Below are positions 6,937-15,646 of a stretch of DNA of 64,000 nt, in pieces. A model generated the notes under the pieces. It was given only the letters and a program-made list of their open reading frames with translations, did no database searches and was not told where the DNA came from. Source of the DNA: Streptomyces sp. AJS327 (GTDB taxonomy: Bacteria; Actinomycetota; Actinomycetes; Streptomycetales; Streptomycetaceae); assembly GCF_013450295.1 (NCBI RefSeq), contig NZ_SKBR01000003.1, positions 868,001 through 932,000 of the forward strand. The letters are read 5' to 3'. The translations under genes and the position numbers were made by a program. Each line of letters opens with the position of its first letter. Within the stretch, counting starts at the first letter, position 1.

Positions 6937-7827
6937 ATGGTGCGACGGATCAATGTGACGGGCGCGCAGGGCGTCCGGCTGGCCGCCTGGGAGTACGCCG
7001 ACCCGCCCAAGGTGAGCCCGGAGAGCGCCGACGGGCCGGCCGGCCAGCGCCGTCCGTCCGGGGTGCTGCTGCTGCACGGTCTGATGGGGCGGGCCGCGCA
7101 CTGGGCGGACACCGCCCGCTGGCTGTCCGCCCGCTACCGGGCCGTCGGGCTCGACCAGCGCGGGCACGGGCGGAGTGACAAGCCGGGCGAGCTGCCGTAC
7201 GACCGGGAGGCGTACGTGGCGGACGCCGAGGCCGCCCTCGAACAGCTCGACCTCGCCCCGCTCGCGCTGATCGGGCACTCCATGGGCGCGCTGACCGCCT
7301 GGCAACTGGCCGCCAGACGCCCGGACCTGGTGCAGGCGCTGGTCATCTCGGACATGCGGGCCTCCGCGCTGGGCGAGCGGTCGCAGCGCGAGTGGGAGAA
7401 GTGGTTCGCCTCCTGGCCGGTGCCCTTCGCGACACTCGCCGACGTACGGCGGTGGTTCGGCGAGGACGACCCGTCGCTGGAGCGGCCCAACCCCTCGCGC
7501 GGGGAGTTCTTCGCCGAGGTGATGGCCGAGCGGGCGGACGGCTGGCGGCCGGTCTTCTCCCGTCGTCAGATGCTGCGGGCCCGCGAGACCTGGGTGTACG
7601 ACGCGCACTGGGACGAGCTGGCGCTGGTGCGCTGCCCCACCCTCGTGGTGCGGGGGATCGACGGGGAGCTGGGGCGGGCCGAGGCGCAGGAGATGGTGCG
7701 GGTGCTGCCGCGCGGGATCTACGCGGAGGTGCCGGAGGCCGGGCACCTCATCCACTACGACCAGCCGGAGGACTGGCGCCGCGTCGTCGAGCCGTTCCTC
7801 CAGGCCACGCTGCCCGGCGTCGGCTGA
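6937..7827 (+). CDS. alpha/beta hydrolase
   Basis: 296 residues, cytosolic. It has the fold's landmarks: GVLLLHGLMGRAAHW (oxyanion loop, about 42-56), the GLDQRGHGRSDKP strand, nucleophile elbow GHSMG (serine about 114), an acid near RGIDGELG and the catalytic histidine in EAGHLIHYDQPE. The substrate is not predictable; this is the haloperoxidase/epoxide-hydrolase-like branch, and no lipid or antibiotic specificity is visible. I chose ATG 6937 after GGGGGT, rather than the in-frame GTG 6919. It stands alone between dmdR1 and a convergent ABC exporter. A LexA-like operator precedes it, so induction by DNA damage is possible. Confidence 0.88.
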   Translation: MVRRINVTGAQGVRLAAWEYADPPKVSPESADGPAGQRRPSGVLLLHGLMGRAAHWADTARWLSARYRAVGLDQRGHGRSDKPGELPYDREAYVADAEAALEQLDLAPLALIGHSMGALTAWQLAARRPDLVQALVISDMRASALGERSQREWEKWFASWPVPFATLADVRRWFGEDDPSLERPNPSRGEFFAEVMAERADGWRPVFSRRQMLRARETWVYDAHWDELALVRCPTLVVRGIDGELGRAEAQEMVRVLPRGIYAEVPEAGHLIHYDQPEDWRRVVEPFLQATLPGVG

Positions 7828-7904
7828 CGCCAACTCCCCCCGGGGGACGCCGGGTTCCGGCCGCGTCCCGTCGCCCCCGGCCCTGCCGCCCTCCGTGGCC
7901 CGGC

Positions 7905-7924
7905 GGCCCCACCCCCTCGGGGCC
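7905..7924. terminator. hairpin between convergent hydrolase and ABC permease genes
   Basis: GGCCCC (7905-7910) pairs with GGGGCC (7919-7924) around a C-rich loop in the 134-bp convergent spacer. Confidence 0.45.
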
Positions 7925-7961
7925 GGGGCCGTCCGGACCGTCCGGGCCGTCGGCGGGGGGC

Positions 7962-9617
7962 TCAGCCCTTGCTGACGGCGGTGAGGATCTCCGGCAGCCG
8001 CCGGACGACCCGCCGCGACACCAGCCGCAGCGCCACCGCGCACAGCGCCACCCCGTACGCCGCGCCGACCGCCAGCAGCTGCCAGCCCGGACCGCCCTCC
8101 GTCGACGTGTGCAGCCACACGTCCAGGACGATCACCGGTGCGCAGAGCAGCCCGGCGCAGAGCATGCCGCCCAGCAGGCTGAGATAGGCCAGCGAACCCT
8201 GCCCCGCCGCGACGTTCCGGTGGATGTCGTCGGCGGGGATGGAGTACGGGAAACGTTCCGAGGCCAGCGCGCCGGTGGCGAACAGCGCGCCGAGCACGGC
8301 CGCCGACAGCCCCAGCATCTCCGTCAGCCGGTCCCGCTCGCCCGTCAGCAGCGTCCCCGCGACCACCACCAGCGTCATGTAGGGCGCCGCGATCAGCGCG
8401 AGCGCCAGCATGCGGGCGCGCAACTCGCGACGCGCGTCCCGGGCGGTGGAGATGGTGGACGCCACCAGCCAGAAGCCGCTGTAGTCCTGGCCGAACTGGT
8501 TGTACATCATCATGCCGAGCAGCCCGGAGGCCCAGAAGACGCTGTACACACTGTCGTTGCCCTGGAGGGCGAACACCACCGGCAGCAGCGCCCCGAGCCC
8601 CAGCGCGGACGCCCAGCCCATCCGGGTCTTCGGGTCGCGCCAGGCGTAGCGCAGGGTGCGGAGCATCACGGCACCGGTACGGCCGTCCGGGAACAGCGCG
8701 CCGGGGCCGCGCCGGGCGCGCACCGTGGCGGCCTTGTCGGTGTGCGGCAGCGTCGACTCGTCCGGGGAGGTCATCAGCCGGGTGAGGCTGTGCCGCCACC
8801 ACCGCAGCAGCAGCCACAGGCCCGCCCCGCTGATCGCGAGCCGCGCCAGCGCCACCGCGTACGCGCCGTCCGCCGCCGAGTCGATCGCCGCGACCGCCGA
8901 GCCGGGCGGCAGCCAGCCGAGCACCGCCGCGTACGGCTCCAGCGCCGAGAGGCCGTCTGGTTCGGAGAGCTTCTGGATGCCCAGGTTGACGAACTGCGCG
9001 CCCACCGCGACGCCCAGTCCGCTGATCAGCGCCAGATCGCGGCCCCTCCGGCTGGTCAGCAGCCGGACGTTGGCGGCGGCGACGGACCGGGCCAGCGCCA
9101 CGCACACCAGGATCAGCAGCGGCAGCGCCAGCGCCGCCGTCAGCCACGCGGCGGCGCCGTGCGCCGGGGCGACGACCGCGCCGACCCCCAGCAGCAGCGT
9201 GACCAGCGGGCCGATACCGACCAGCGAGGCCGCCAGCAGCGCCGTGACCAGCGGTCCGGGCCGCAGCGGCAGCATCGTCAGCCGCGTCGGGTCGAGCGTC
9301 TCGTCGCCGCCCGGGAAGAACAGCGGGGTCACCGCCCAGCCGAGCGCCAGCAGCCCGGCGAGCACGACGGTGACCTCGGTCGCGTGCGCGTTGCCGCGCA
9401 GCACCAGCAGCCCCAGCAGCTGGAGGGCGGCGAACACCACCGCCAGCACGATGGAGATGACGAAGGCGACCTGGCGGCCCGTCGACTGGCGCAGCCCGTT
9501 CCGCAGCAACGACAGCCGCATCCGGACGAACACGGAGGTCAGCGCGGGGGACGGCACCCCGCCGCCGGTACCGGGAGCGGGCGCCTGGGTGGGGGCCGGG
9601 GACAGGCTGGTGTCCAT
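7962..9617 (-). CDS. ABC transporter permease (multi-span membrane protein)
   Basis: 551-residue integral membrane protein. After a short Pro-rich tail there are paired hydrophobic segments from about 45 onward (VAFVISIVLAVVFAALQLLG, then VVLAGLLALGWAV). A second block after a charged cytosolic loop at about 275-320 carries TRMGWASALGLGALLPVVFA and LGLSAAVLGALFATGALASE. I count roughly 12 spans. Sequence and length fit the ABC-2-like exporter permeases of actinobacteria, whose cargo is unknown. It is translationally coupled to the ATPase upstream: the ATPase TGA and this ATG share one base (TGATG at 9619-9615). Confidence 0.85.
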   Translation of the reverse strand: MDTSLSPAPTQAPAPGTGGGVPSPALTSVFVRMRLSLLRNGLRQSTGRQVAFVISIVLAVVFAALQLLGLLVLRGNAHATEVTVVLAGLLALGWAVTPLFFPGGDETLDPTRLTMLPLRPGPLVTALLAASLVGIGPLVTLLLGVGAVVAPAHGAAAWLTAALALPLLILVCVALARSVAAANVRLLTSRRGRDLALISGLGVAVGAQFVNLGIQKLSEPDGLSALEPYAAVLGWLPPGSAVAAIDSAADGAYAVALARLAISGAGLWLLLRWWRHSLTRLMTSPDESTLPHTDKAATVRARRGPGALFPDGRTGAVMLRTLRYAWRDPKTRMGWASALGLGALLPVVFALQGNDSVYSVFWASGLLGMMMYNQFGQDYSGFWLVASTISTARDARRELRARMLALALIAAPYMTLVVVAGTLLTGERDRLTEMLGLSAAVLGALFATGALASERFPYSIPADDIHRNVAAGQGSLAYLSLLGGMLCAGLLCAPVIVLDVWLHTSTEGGPGWQLLAVGAAYGVALCAVALRLVSRRVVRRLPEILTAVSKG

Positions 9618-10531
9618 CAGGCCCCGCCGCCCAGCCAGTCGAGCCGCTCGTCGGCCGAGCGGTCGCCCGCGCCGACGAGGTGGAGGAACGCCTCATGCAG
9701 CGAGGGCGCGGAGCCCCGCACCTCCTCCAGCGAGCCGTACGCGCGGATGTGGCCGGTCGCCAGCACCGCGACCCAGTCACACAGCGACTCGACCAGCTCC
9801 ATCACGTGGCTGGAGAAGACGACGGTCGCGCCCGAGCGGGTGTACCGCTCCAGCACCCCGCGGATGATCTGCGCCGAGACCGGGTCGACACCCTCGAACG
9901 GCTCGTCCAGGAAGAGCACCTCCGGGTTGTGCAGCAGCGCGGCGGCCAGCCCGATCTTCTTCCGCATCCCGGTCGAGTAGTCGACGATCAGCTTGTTCCG
10001 GGCGCCGGACAGGTCGAGGACGTCCAGCAGCTGACCGGCCCGGCGCTCCGTCTCGTCCGCCGGGATACCGCGCAACGCGCCCAGATAGCCGAGGAGTTCC
10101 TCACCGGACAGCCGCTCGAAGAGCCGCAGCCCCTCCGGGAGCACCCCGATCCGGGACTTCACCGCGGCCGGGTCCCGCCACACGTCGTGGCCCGCGATCT
10201 CCACGGTGCCCGAGTCGGGGCGCAGCAGCCCGGTCACCATGGACAGCGTCGTGGTCTTCCCCGCGCCGTTCGGGCCGACGAGGCCGACGAACCGCCCGGC
10301 GGGCAGATCCAGGTCGATCCCGGACACGGCGACCTGCTCACCGAACTGCTTCCACAGGTTCCGCACCCGTACGGCGCTCCGGACGGTGCCGTCGGCGGTC
10401 CCGGCGCCCTCCGCCGCGCCGGGCCGCGCCGCCCACTCGTCACCGGGGCCCGTGCCCTGGCCCGCCGCGCCCTCCGGGGGGCCGGTGCCACCGGCTCCGC
10501 CGTGCCCGTCCCGCGGTATCTCCGTCGCCAC
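9617..10531 (-). CDS. ABC transporter ATP-binding protein
   Basis: 304 residues, with a Gly/Pro-rich N-terminal tail of about 50 before the ATPase domain. Walker A GPNGAGKTTT, Q-loop region RIGVLPEGLRLFERLSG, a variant signature YSTGMRKKIGLAAAL (STGMR in place of LSGGQ) and Walker B VLFLDEPFEGVD are all present, with the H-loop in FSSHVMELVE. The STGMRKK signature is typical of ABC-2 exporters of the CcmA/DrrA type. GTG 10531 after AAAGGCGAG is favoured over the in-frame GTG 10570. It energises the permease encoded immediately downstream; cargo unknown. Confidence 0.9.
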   Translation of the reverse strand: MATEIPRDGHGGAGGTGPPEGAAGQGTGPGDEWAARPGAAEGAGTADGTVRSAVRVRNLWKQFGEQVAVSGIDLDLPAGRFVGLVGPNGAGKTTTLSMVTGLLRPDSGTVEIAGHDVWRDPAAVKSRIGVLPEGLRLFERLSGEELLGYLGALRGIPADETERRAGQLLDVLDLSGARNKLIVDYSTGMRKKIGLAAALLHNPEVLFLDEPFEGVDPVSAQIIRGVLERYTRSGATVVFSSHVMELVESLCDWVAVLATGHIRAYGSLEEVRGSAPSLHEAFLHLVGAGDRSADERLDWLGGGA

Positions 10532-11257
10532 CGTCTCGCCTTTCGCCGCCTCCCGGGAGCCTGCCGACACCCGCTGACCACCCTAGGACACCCACCAGAA
10601 CGCCCCCCGGAGCCCGTGTCCGCGCCCCGGGCCCGCGTCCGCCCCCAGCCGGCCGCTCCCGTTCCGGACGGAAGGCCGCATGTAGGGCAAAGGTGATGTG
10701 CCGGGCGGGTACGGCCGTCGCGGGACGCGCCGTGGCTCCGGCACCGGGGCCCGCGCGGAGATTCGCGCGGGGGCCCGTTCGGGAGTCAGTGGGGTTCGGG
10801 TGGGTCCGCGCGGGTTGCCCGGGGAGGCGCGGGCGCGGGCGCCCCCGGGTGGACGCCAGGTGGACGCGGGCGGTGGGGAGTTCGCGGGCCGGGACACGAC
10901 GGGGAGTCAACGTGGGGAGAGTGGGCGGCGGTTGGGGTGATCGCGGGCGACGGGGTGCCGGGGCGGGGGGAGTTCGGTGGGTGGGAGGTGTCGCAGCCGG
11001 TGGGGGCGGCGCCGCCGCCCGGCGCGCGGAACGGGCGCGCCGCCGGGTCAACCGGCCGGAGCGAACCGGCCATTGGCGGGAGGGGCGGGGCGCATCGGTG
11101 CACAGCGGGGGGCGCGCGCAGGAGTCGCGGCTGAAGTGGGGGTAGTCCTCTGACCCGCTCCGGTGCGATGCGCGAGGAACTGCCGTTTTTCGTGGGAATC
11201 ATGGGCATACGCACGGGGCAGTGATCGTCCACAACCTTCTGCCTCAGGGGGGATCGC
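10532..11257. other. gene-free divergent spacer, ABC exporter / NsdA-like regulator
   Basis: About 730 bp of G-rich sequence. The open plus-strand frame 10693-11145 is Gly/Arg-biased and unlike any protein family I know. The last 90 bp are AT-richer and contain GGGCATACG (about 11207-11215), a possible -10 for the regulator. No other element was seen. Confidence 0.45.
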
Positions 11258-12649
11258 ATGGCCGCCAGGCCACTCATCGCACGGCAGCCCAACGAACGGC
11301 TGCAAGCGCTCATTCAGGAAGCCGTCTGCTCCAACGCCGGTCTCGCGCGCCGCGTCAACATGTGCGGCGCCGAACACGGCCTCGACCTGCGCTACGACAA
11401 GACCTCCGTGGCGCGCTGGCTGCGCGGTCAGCAGCCGCGCGGCAGAGCCCCCGGCATCATCGCGGAGGCGCTCGGCCGCAAACTGGGCCGCACCGTCACA
11501 CTCGACGAGATCGGCATGGCGAACGGCAAGAACCTCGCCTCCGGCGTCGGTCTCCAGTTCTCCCCGACGGTGCTCGGCGCCGTCGAGCAGGTCTGCGAGC
11601 TGTGGCGCAGCGACGTCGGCCGCCGCGACTTCCTCACCGGCTCGTCCGTCGCCTCCTCCGCGCTGGTCGAGCCCAGCCGGGACTGGCTGATCACCGCACC
11701 GGACAGCCAGGTCGCGCGGACCACCGGCACCCGGGTCGGGCAGTCCGACGTCGAGGCGGTGCGCGCGATGACGGACGCGCTCTCCCGCCTCGACCACCGG
11801 TACGGCAGCGGGCACCTGCGCGCCGTGCTCGTGCACTACCTGAACAGTGTGGTCTCCGGCCTGCTCGCCGGGTCCTACCGGGAGCGCACCGGGCGGGAGT
11901 TGTTCTCGGCCGTCGCCCGACTCACCGAACTCGCCGGGTACATGGCCATCGACACCGGCCAGGCGAGCCTCGCCCAGCGGTACTACATCCAGTCGCTGCG
12001 GCTCGCGCAGGCCGCGGGCGACCGCGCCTACGGCGGGTACGTACTGGCCGCCGGGATGAGCCACCTCGCCGCCACCCTCGGCAACCCGCGTGAGATCGCC
12101 CAACTCGCCCGCGCGGCCCAGGAGGGCGCGCGCGGCCAGGTCACCCCACGTACCGAGGCGATGTTCCACGCCGCGGAGGCGCGCGGCCACGCGTTGATGG
12201 GGGACGCGGTGGCCTGCTCCGAGCGGATGACCCGCGCGCTGGACACCATGGAACGGGCGGAGGCCGCCGAGGACTCGGGGGACGACCCGGAGTGGATCCG
12301 CCACTTCGACCGGGCCTACCTCGCGGACGAACTCGCCCACTGTCACCGGGACCTGGGGCAGGCGAAGAACGCGGCGGAGTGCGCCGAACAGGCCGTCGAG
12401 GGGCACGCCGAGACCCGCACCCGGCGCCGCGCCATCGGCCTGCTGCTGCTCGCCACCGCGCAGGCGCAACAGCGGGAGGTCGACCGCGCCTGCCACACCG
12501 GCACCCGCGCCACCGAACTCCTCGCCACCCTGCGCTCGGAGCGCGGAACGGAGTACCTGGACGGCTTCCGGCAACGACTCGAACCGTTCGGTAAGGAGCC
12601 CGCCGTCCGGGAATTCTCGGCGCGACTGGAGTGGAGAGCCGTGGCATAA
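11258..12649 (+). CDS. NsdA-like regulator with N-terminal helix-turn-helix-like domain and TPR helices
   Basis: 463 residues. The N-terminal 75 residues (NERLQALIQEAVCSNAGLARRVN, then DLRYDKTSVARWLRGQQPRG) resemble the DNA-binding-like domain of the Streptomyces NsdA/NsdB group of developmental and antibiotic regulators. The rest is helical repeat sequence (LAGYMAIDTGQASLAQRYYI, AGMSHLAATLGNPREIAQLA, AECAEQAVEGHAETR), as in TPR proteins. It is cytosolic. ATG 11258 follows CAGGGGGGAT. Streptomyces genomes hold many paralogues and I cannot say which orthologue this is. Related proteins repress sporulation and antibiotic synthesis, so a regulatory role is inferred from family only. Confidence 0.8.
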   Translation: MAARPLIARQPNERLQALIQEAVCSNAGLARRVNMCGAEHGLDLRYDKTSVARWLRGQQPRGRAPGIIAEALGRKLGRTVTLDEIGMANGKNLASGVGLQFSPTVLGAVEQVCELWRSDVGRRDFLTGSSVASSALVEPSRDWLITAPDSQVARTTGTRVGQSDVEAVRAMTDALSRLDHRYGSGHLRAVLVHYLNSVVSGLLAGSYRERTGRELFSAVARLTELAGYMAIDTGQASLAQRYYIQSLRLAQAAGDRAYGGYVLAAGMSHLAATLGNPREIAQLARAAQEGARGQVTPRTEAMFHAAEARGHALMGDAVACSERMTRALDTMERAEAAEDSGDDPEWIRHFDRAYLADELAHCHRDLGQAKNAAECAEQAVEGHAETRTRRRAIGLLLLATAQAQQREVDRACHTGTRATELLATLRSERGTEYLDGFRQRLEPFGKEPAVREFSARLEWRAVA

Positions 12650-12741
12650 CGGGACGTTTCCCCCGAGGGCGTCGTCCCCGATCCCCGTGAGCCGGTAGCG
12701 TAACCCGACGATTCCATGAGCCATGCGACTGAGGAGTCCCG

Positions 12742-14841
12742 GTGACAACGCACAACGGACGGGGGCAGGGAAGCGCCGCGGACGACGGTCCGCAGCCCTC
12801 GACCACGACGCCCTACGAGGGCGTCGTGCTACCGGCCAACGGTGATCCGTGGACCCCCGAACAGCAGCGCCAGGCTGACGAGTCGCGGAACCAGCCACCC
12901 GCCGGGCAGCCCTGGGGCGAACCGTGGGGGCCCGAGAGTCAGGCCGGTCCCTGGGGACCGGAGAGTCAGGCCGCCCCGTGGGGGCCGGAGAGTCACGCCG
13001 CACCGCAGGCCCCGCCGCTCCCCGGCACCCCGCAGCAGCCGTCCATGCCGCCACCGATGCCGCCCACCGGCCCGGACGCGGCCACGCCGACCGGGGTGCC
13101 CGGAGCGGAGGGCGGCTCCGCGCTGCCCGTGCCGAGGGACCAGGGCGGCACCTGGGGCGGCCAGCCCCTGCCGCCGCCCAGCGACCCGGCGGGCGGGGAC
13201 CCCGCCGGGGCGATGCCGGGCTCCGCGCCGCTGCCCGAGGAGGGCGCCCCCGGCGCGCTGCCCCCGGCCACCCCGTCCGGCGGCGCGCTGCCGCCCGCGT
13301 CCTCCGGCGCACCGCTGCCCCCGCCGGGCGCCCCCGCGGGCCAGCTGCCCGAACCCGGGGCACCGCCCGCCCCCGAGGCCCGCCCCGGCGGACGGCACGG
13401 CGCCCCGGCATACCAGGCGCACGAGACACACCAGGCACACCAGCTTCCCCCGGCGCACCCCGGCGCGCTGCCCGGATCGGGCGCGCCCCTCCCGCCGTCC
13501 GGCGGCGGGTTCCCGTCCGGCGGGATACCCCCGGCGGCCGGTTCCGGTCCGGAGGACGGGACGCAGCTGCTCCCGCCGATACCCGGCACCCCGGACGGCA
13601 TGCCCCCGCCCCCCGCCGGCGCGCCCCCGGTCCCGCCCGGCGCCGCCCCCGGGCAGCCCGGGCCGATGCCCGGCCAGGGCGGAACGCCACTGCCCGACGG
13701 CTTCCCGCCGCGCGGCGCGCACCGGCGCCCCACCCCGCGGGAGGAGCCGCCCGCGCCCGCTCCAGGCCAGGGGCCGCCCCCGGCGGCCCCCGGCGGGCCG
13801 CCCGGTTCCGAGGACGGAACCCAGCTGCTCCCGCCGATCCCCGCGGCCGGGGACTCCGAGGCGACCCAGCACATGCCGATCCCGGGCGAGAGCGCCGCGG
13901 AGTCGACCCAGATGCTGCGCTCCCCGCTGCCGCCGGACGGCGGTCAGGCGGGTCGGCACAGACAGGCCCCGCCGCCCCAGCCGCAGCAGGGCGGACCCCA
14001 GCAGCCGCCGCTCGCGGCCGAGTTCGACAGTCTCTTCCGTTCCGGCCCGGCGCAGCCGAACCCGGCCCAGGGCGATCCGGGCTCCACGCAGAGCCTGCCT
14101 CTCTTCGACGGCGCCGCCGCCCATCAGCAGGGCGGCCCGGGCGGTCCGCCGGAGTTCGGCGCCCCGCCCGGCGGCCAGCCGCCGCGAGGCCGGGGCGGCC
14201 GTCGTGGGGGTGGCGGTGGCCGGTCGCCGGTGATGCTGGCGGCCATCGGCGTCGCGGTGCTCGCCGTCGTCGGGCTCGCGGTGGGCGCGGTGCTCAGCAG
14301 CGGGGGCGACAGCGACAACGGGTCGAAGGACGAACCCTCGAAGTCGCCGGAGGCCAAGAAGTCCTCACCGGCGCCGGATCCGGCCCAGCCGCAGGCCAAG
14401 CAGCTCGACGCGCTGCTCGCGCAGAGCAACAACAGCCGCGCCGCGGTGATCCGTTCGGTCGAGTCGATCCGGAAGTGCCAGCGGCTCGACCAGGCGGCCG
14501 CGGACCTCAAGGGCGCGGCCAAGCAGCGCGACGGGCTGGTCACCCGGCTCCGCGAGCTGAAGACGGACAAGCTGCCCCGGACCGCCGAGCTGAACTCCTC
14601 GCTCGTGCGGGCGTGGAAGGCGTCAGCGGCGGCGGATCGGCACTACGCCTCCTGGGCCGGGCAGATCGCGAAGGACAAGAAGAAGAACTGCACGAAGGGG
14701 AAGGCCCGCATCACCCCGCACACCTCCACGGGACACCGGGAGAGCGGAAAGGCCACGGCGGCGAAGAAGCGCGCCGCCGCGCTGTGGAACCCCACCGCCC
14801 AGAAGTACGACCTGCCCACCCGCAAGTTCGGCGATCTGTGA
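12742..14841 (+). CDS. proline-rich single-span membrane protein with TQ-motif repeats
   Basis: 699 residues. The cytosolic N-terminal 490 residues are very Pro/Gly/Ala-rich. They include three tandem WGPESQ/HA units (about 60-90) and five 'xTQxLP'-type motifs: DGTQLLPPIPG, DGTQLLPPIPA, EATQHMPIPG, ESTQMLRSPLPP and GSTQSLPLFDG. A Gly/Arg-rich stretch precedes one transmembrane helix (VMLAAIGVAVLAVVGLAVGA, about 496-515). The external part is Lys/Ser-rich with a helical domain (KQLDALLAQSNNSRAAVIRS) and two cysteines. GTG 12742 follows GAGGAG. I do not recognise a function. The TQ motifs look like Thr-phosphorylation/FHA-docking sites, and a similar motif ends another membrane protein in this window beside afsK. 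Confidence 0.8.
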   Translation: MTTHNGRGQGSAADDGPQPSTTTPYEGVVLPANGDPWTPEQQRQADESRNQPPAGQPWGEPWGPESQAGPWGPESQAAPWGPESHAAPQAPPLPGTPQQPSMPPPMPPTGPDAATPTGVPGAEGGSALPVPRDQGGTWGGQPLPPPSDPAGGDPAGAMPGSAPLPEEGAPGALPPATPSGGALPPASSGAPLPPPGAPAGQLPEPGAPPAPEARPGGRHGAPAYQAHETHQAHQLPPAHPGALPGSGAPLPPSGGGFPSGGIPPAAGSGPEDGTQLLPPIPGTPDGMPPPPAGAPPVPPGAAPGQPGPMPGQGGTPLPDGFPPRGAHRRPTPREEPPAPAPGQGPPPAAPGGPPGSEDGTQLLPPIPAAGDSEATQHMPIPGESAAESTQMLRSPLPPDGGQAGRHRQAPPPQPQQGGPQQPPLAAEFDSLFRSGPAQPNPAQGDPGSTQSLPLFDGAAAHQQGGPGGPPEFGAPPGGQPPRGRGGRRGGGGGRSPVMLAAIGVAVLAVVGLAVGAVLSSGGDSDNGSKDEPSKSPEAKKSSPAPDPAQPQAKQLDALLAQSNNSRAAVIRSVESIRKCQRLDQAAADLKGAAKQRDGLVTRLRELKTDKLPRTAELNSSLVRAWKASAAADRHYASWAGQIAKDKKKNCTKGKARITPHTSTGHRESGKATAAKKRAAALWNPTAQKYDLPTRKFGDL

Positions 14842-14844
14842 CGC

Positions 14845-14869
14845 GGGCCCGGCGCCCGGCGCCGGGTCC
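14845..14869. terminator. strong hairpin after the proline-rich membrane protein gene
   Basis: GGGCCCGGCGCC (14845-14856) and GGCGCCGGGTCC (14858-14869) form a 12-bp stem with one G-T pair, 4 bp after the stop codon. Confidence 0.6.
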
Positions 14870-15025
14870 CTCGTCCCGGTGAACTCCCCGTACGGGGGCG
14901 GGAGTCGGGCTCGCGCGCCCGCGGCGGCGGACGGCCGCCCGGTGCGGCCCACCGGTGCCCGCGGGCCGGGGCGCGCGGCCCGGACCGGGTGGGAGGGGTG
15001 GGAGCGGGGACGCCCGGGGGAACGT

Positions 15026-15535
15026 ATGGTCGAGGCCATGGAGCCAGGTTCCGTGAAGACTTCCCGCCGCACCGCCCCGTCGACCACCATGGGTGGCATG
15101 CCCGTCAACGACATGCCCTGGTGGCGCTGGCGCAGCAACGTGCGCTCCGCGCTGCACATGCTCTCCGACCCCGTCTTCCAGCGGGAGTGCTGGGTGGCGG
15201 GACTGCCCGGCTACGGGGACGTCACCGACGCCGTCTACCGCCTGGTCGAGGACACCTGGCTGGACAACTGGTCGGCGGAGAAGTACATCGGCACGATCTT
15301 CCGGGACGCGCAGGAGGCCGCGCTCGTCGACACCGCCGTACTCCGGGTCCTGCGGATCATGCATCAGGTGGGCGCGGACGCCCCGGTCACCTCGTACATG
15401 GAGAACGCGGACTGGCCGGAGGCGATGCGCGCGGCCCGCGACGCGCACGTGCGGCTCTCCGCGAACGACGGCGACGACCCCGACCGTGCCCCGGACACCC
15501 TGGACGCGCTCGCGATCCGCCTCCGCACGGTCTGA
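15026..15535 (+). CDS. SCO4402-family conserved protein of unknown function
   Basis: 169 residues, soluble. The conserved block NDMPWWRWRSNVRSALHMLS through the VTDAVYRLVEDTWLDNWSAE region to ALVDTAVLRVLRIMHQVG is highly typical of a Streptomyces-only family named after S. coelicolor SCO4402. No catalytic motif is evident. ATG 15026 after CCCGGGGGAA was chosen; ATG 15038 and the internal MGGMPVND are alternatives, and the N-terminus is variable in the family. It lies just upstream of purU in the same orientation, as remembered for S. coelicolor, so co-expression is plausible, though 110 bp separate them. Confidence 0.8.
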   Translation: MVEAMEPGSVKTSRRTAPSTTMGGMPVNDMPWWRWRSNVRSALHMLSDPVFQRECWVAGLPGYGDVTDAVYRLVEDTWLDNWSAEKYIGTIFRDAQEAALVDTAVLRVLRIMHQVGADAPVTSYMENADWPEAMRAARDAHVRLSANDGDDPDRAPDTLDALAIRLRTV

Positions 15536-15646
15536 CCGGCCGGTTCCGACCGGGTGGGCCCCGCGCGGGCCCGCCCCGTGGGGTGTGTGGTCCGGTGGGG
15601 GCGGGGCCGGGGAGGCGTGGGGGAAGGGTGTGCCAGGCTTGTCCGT

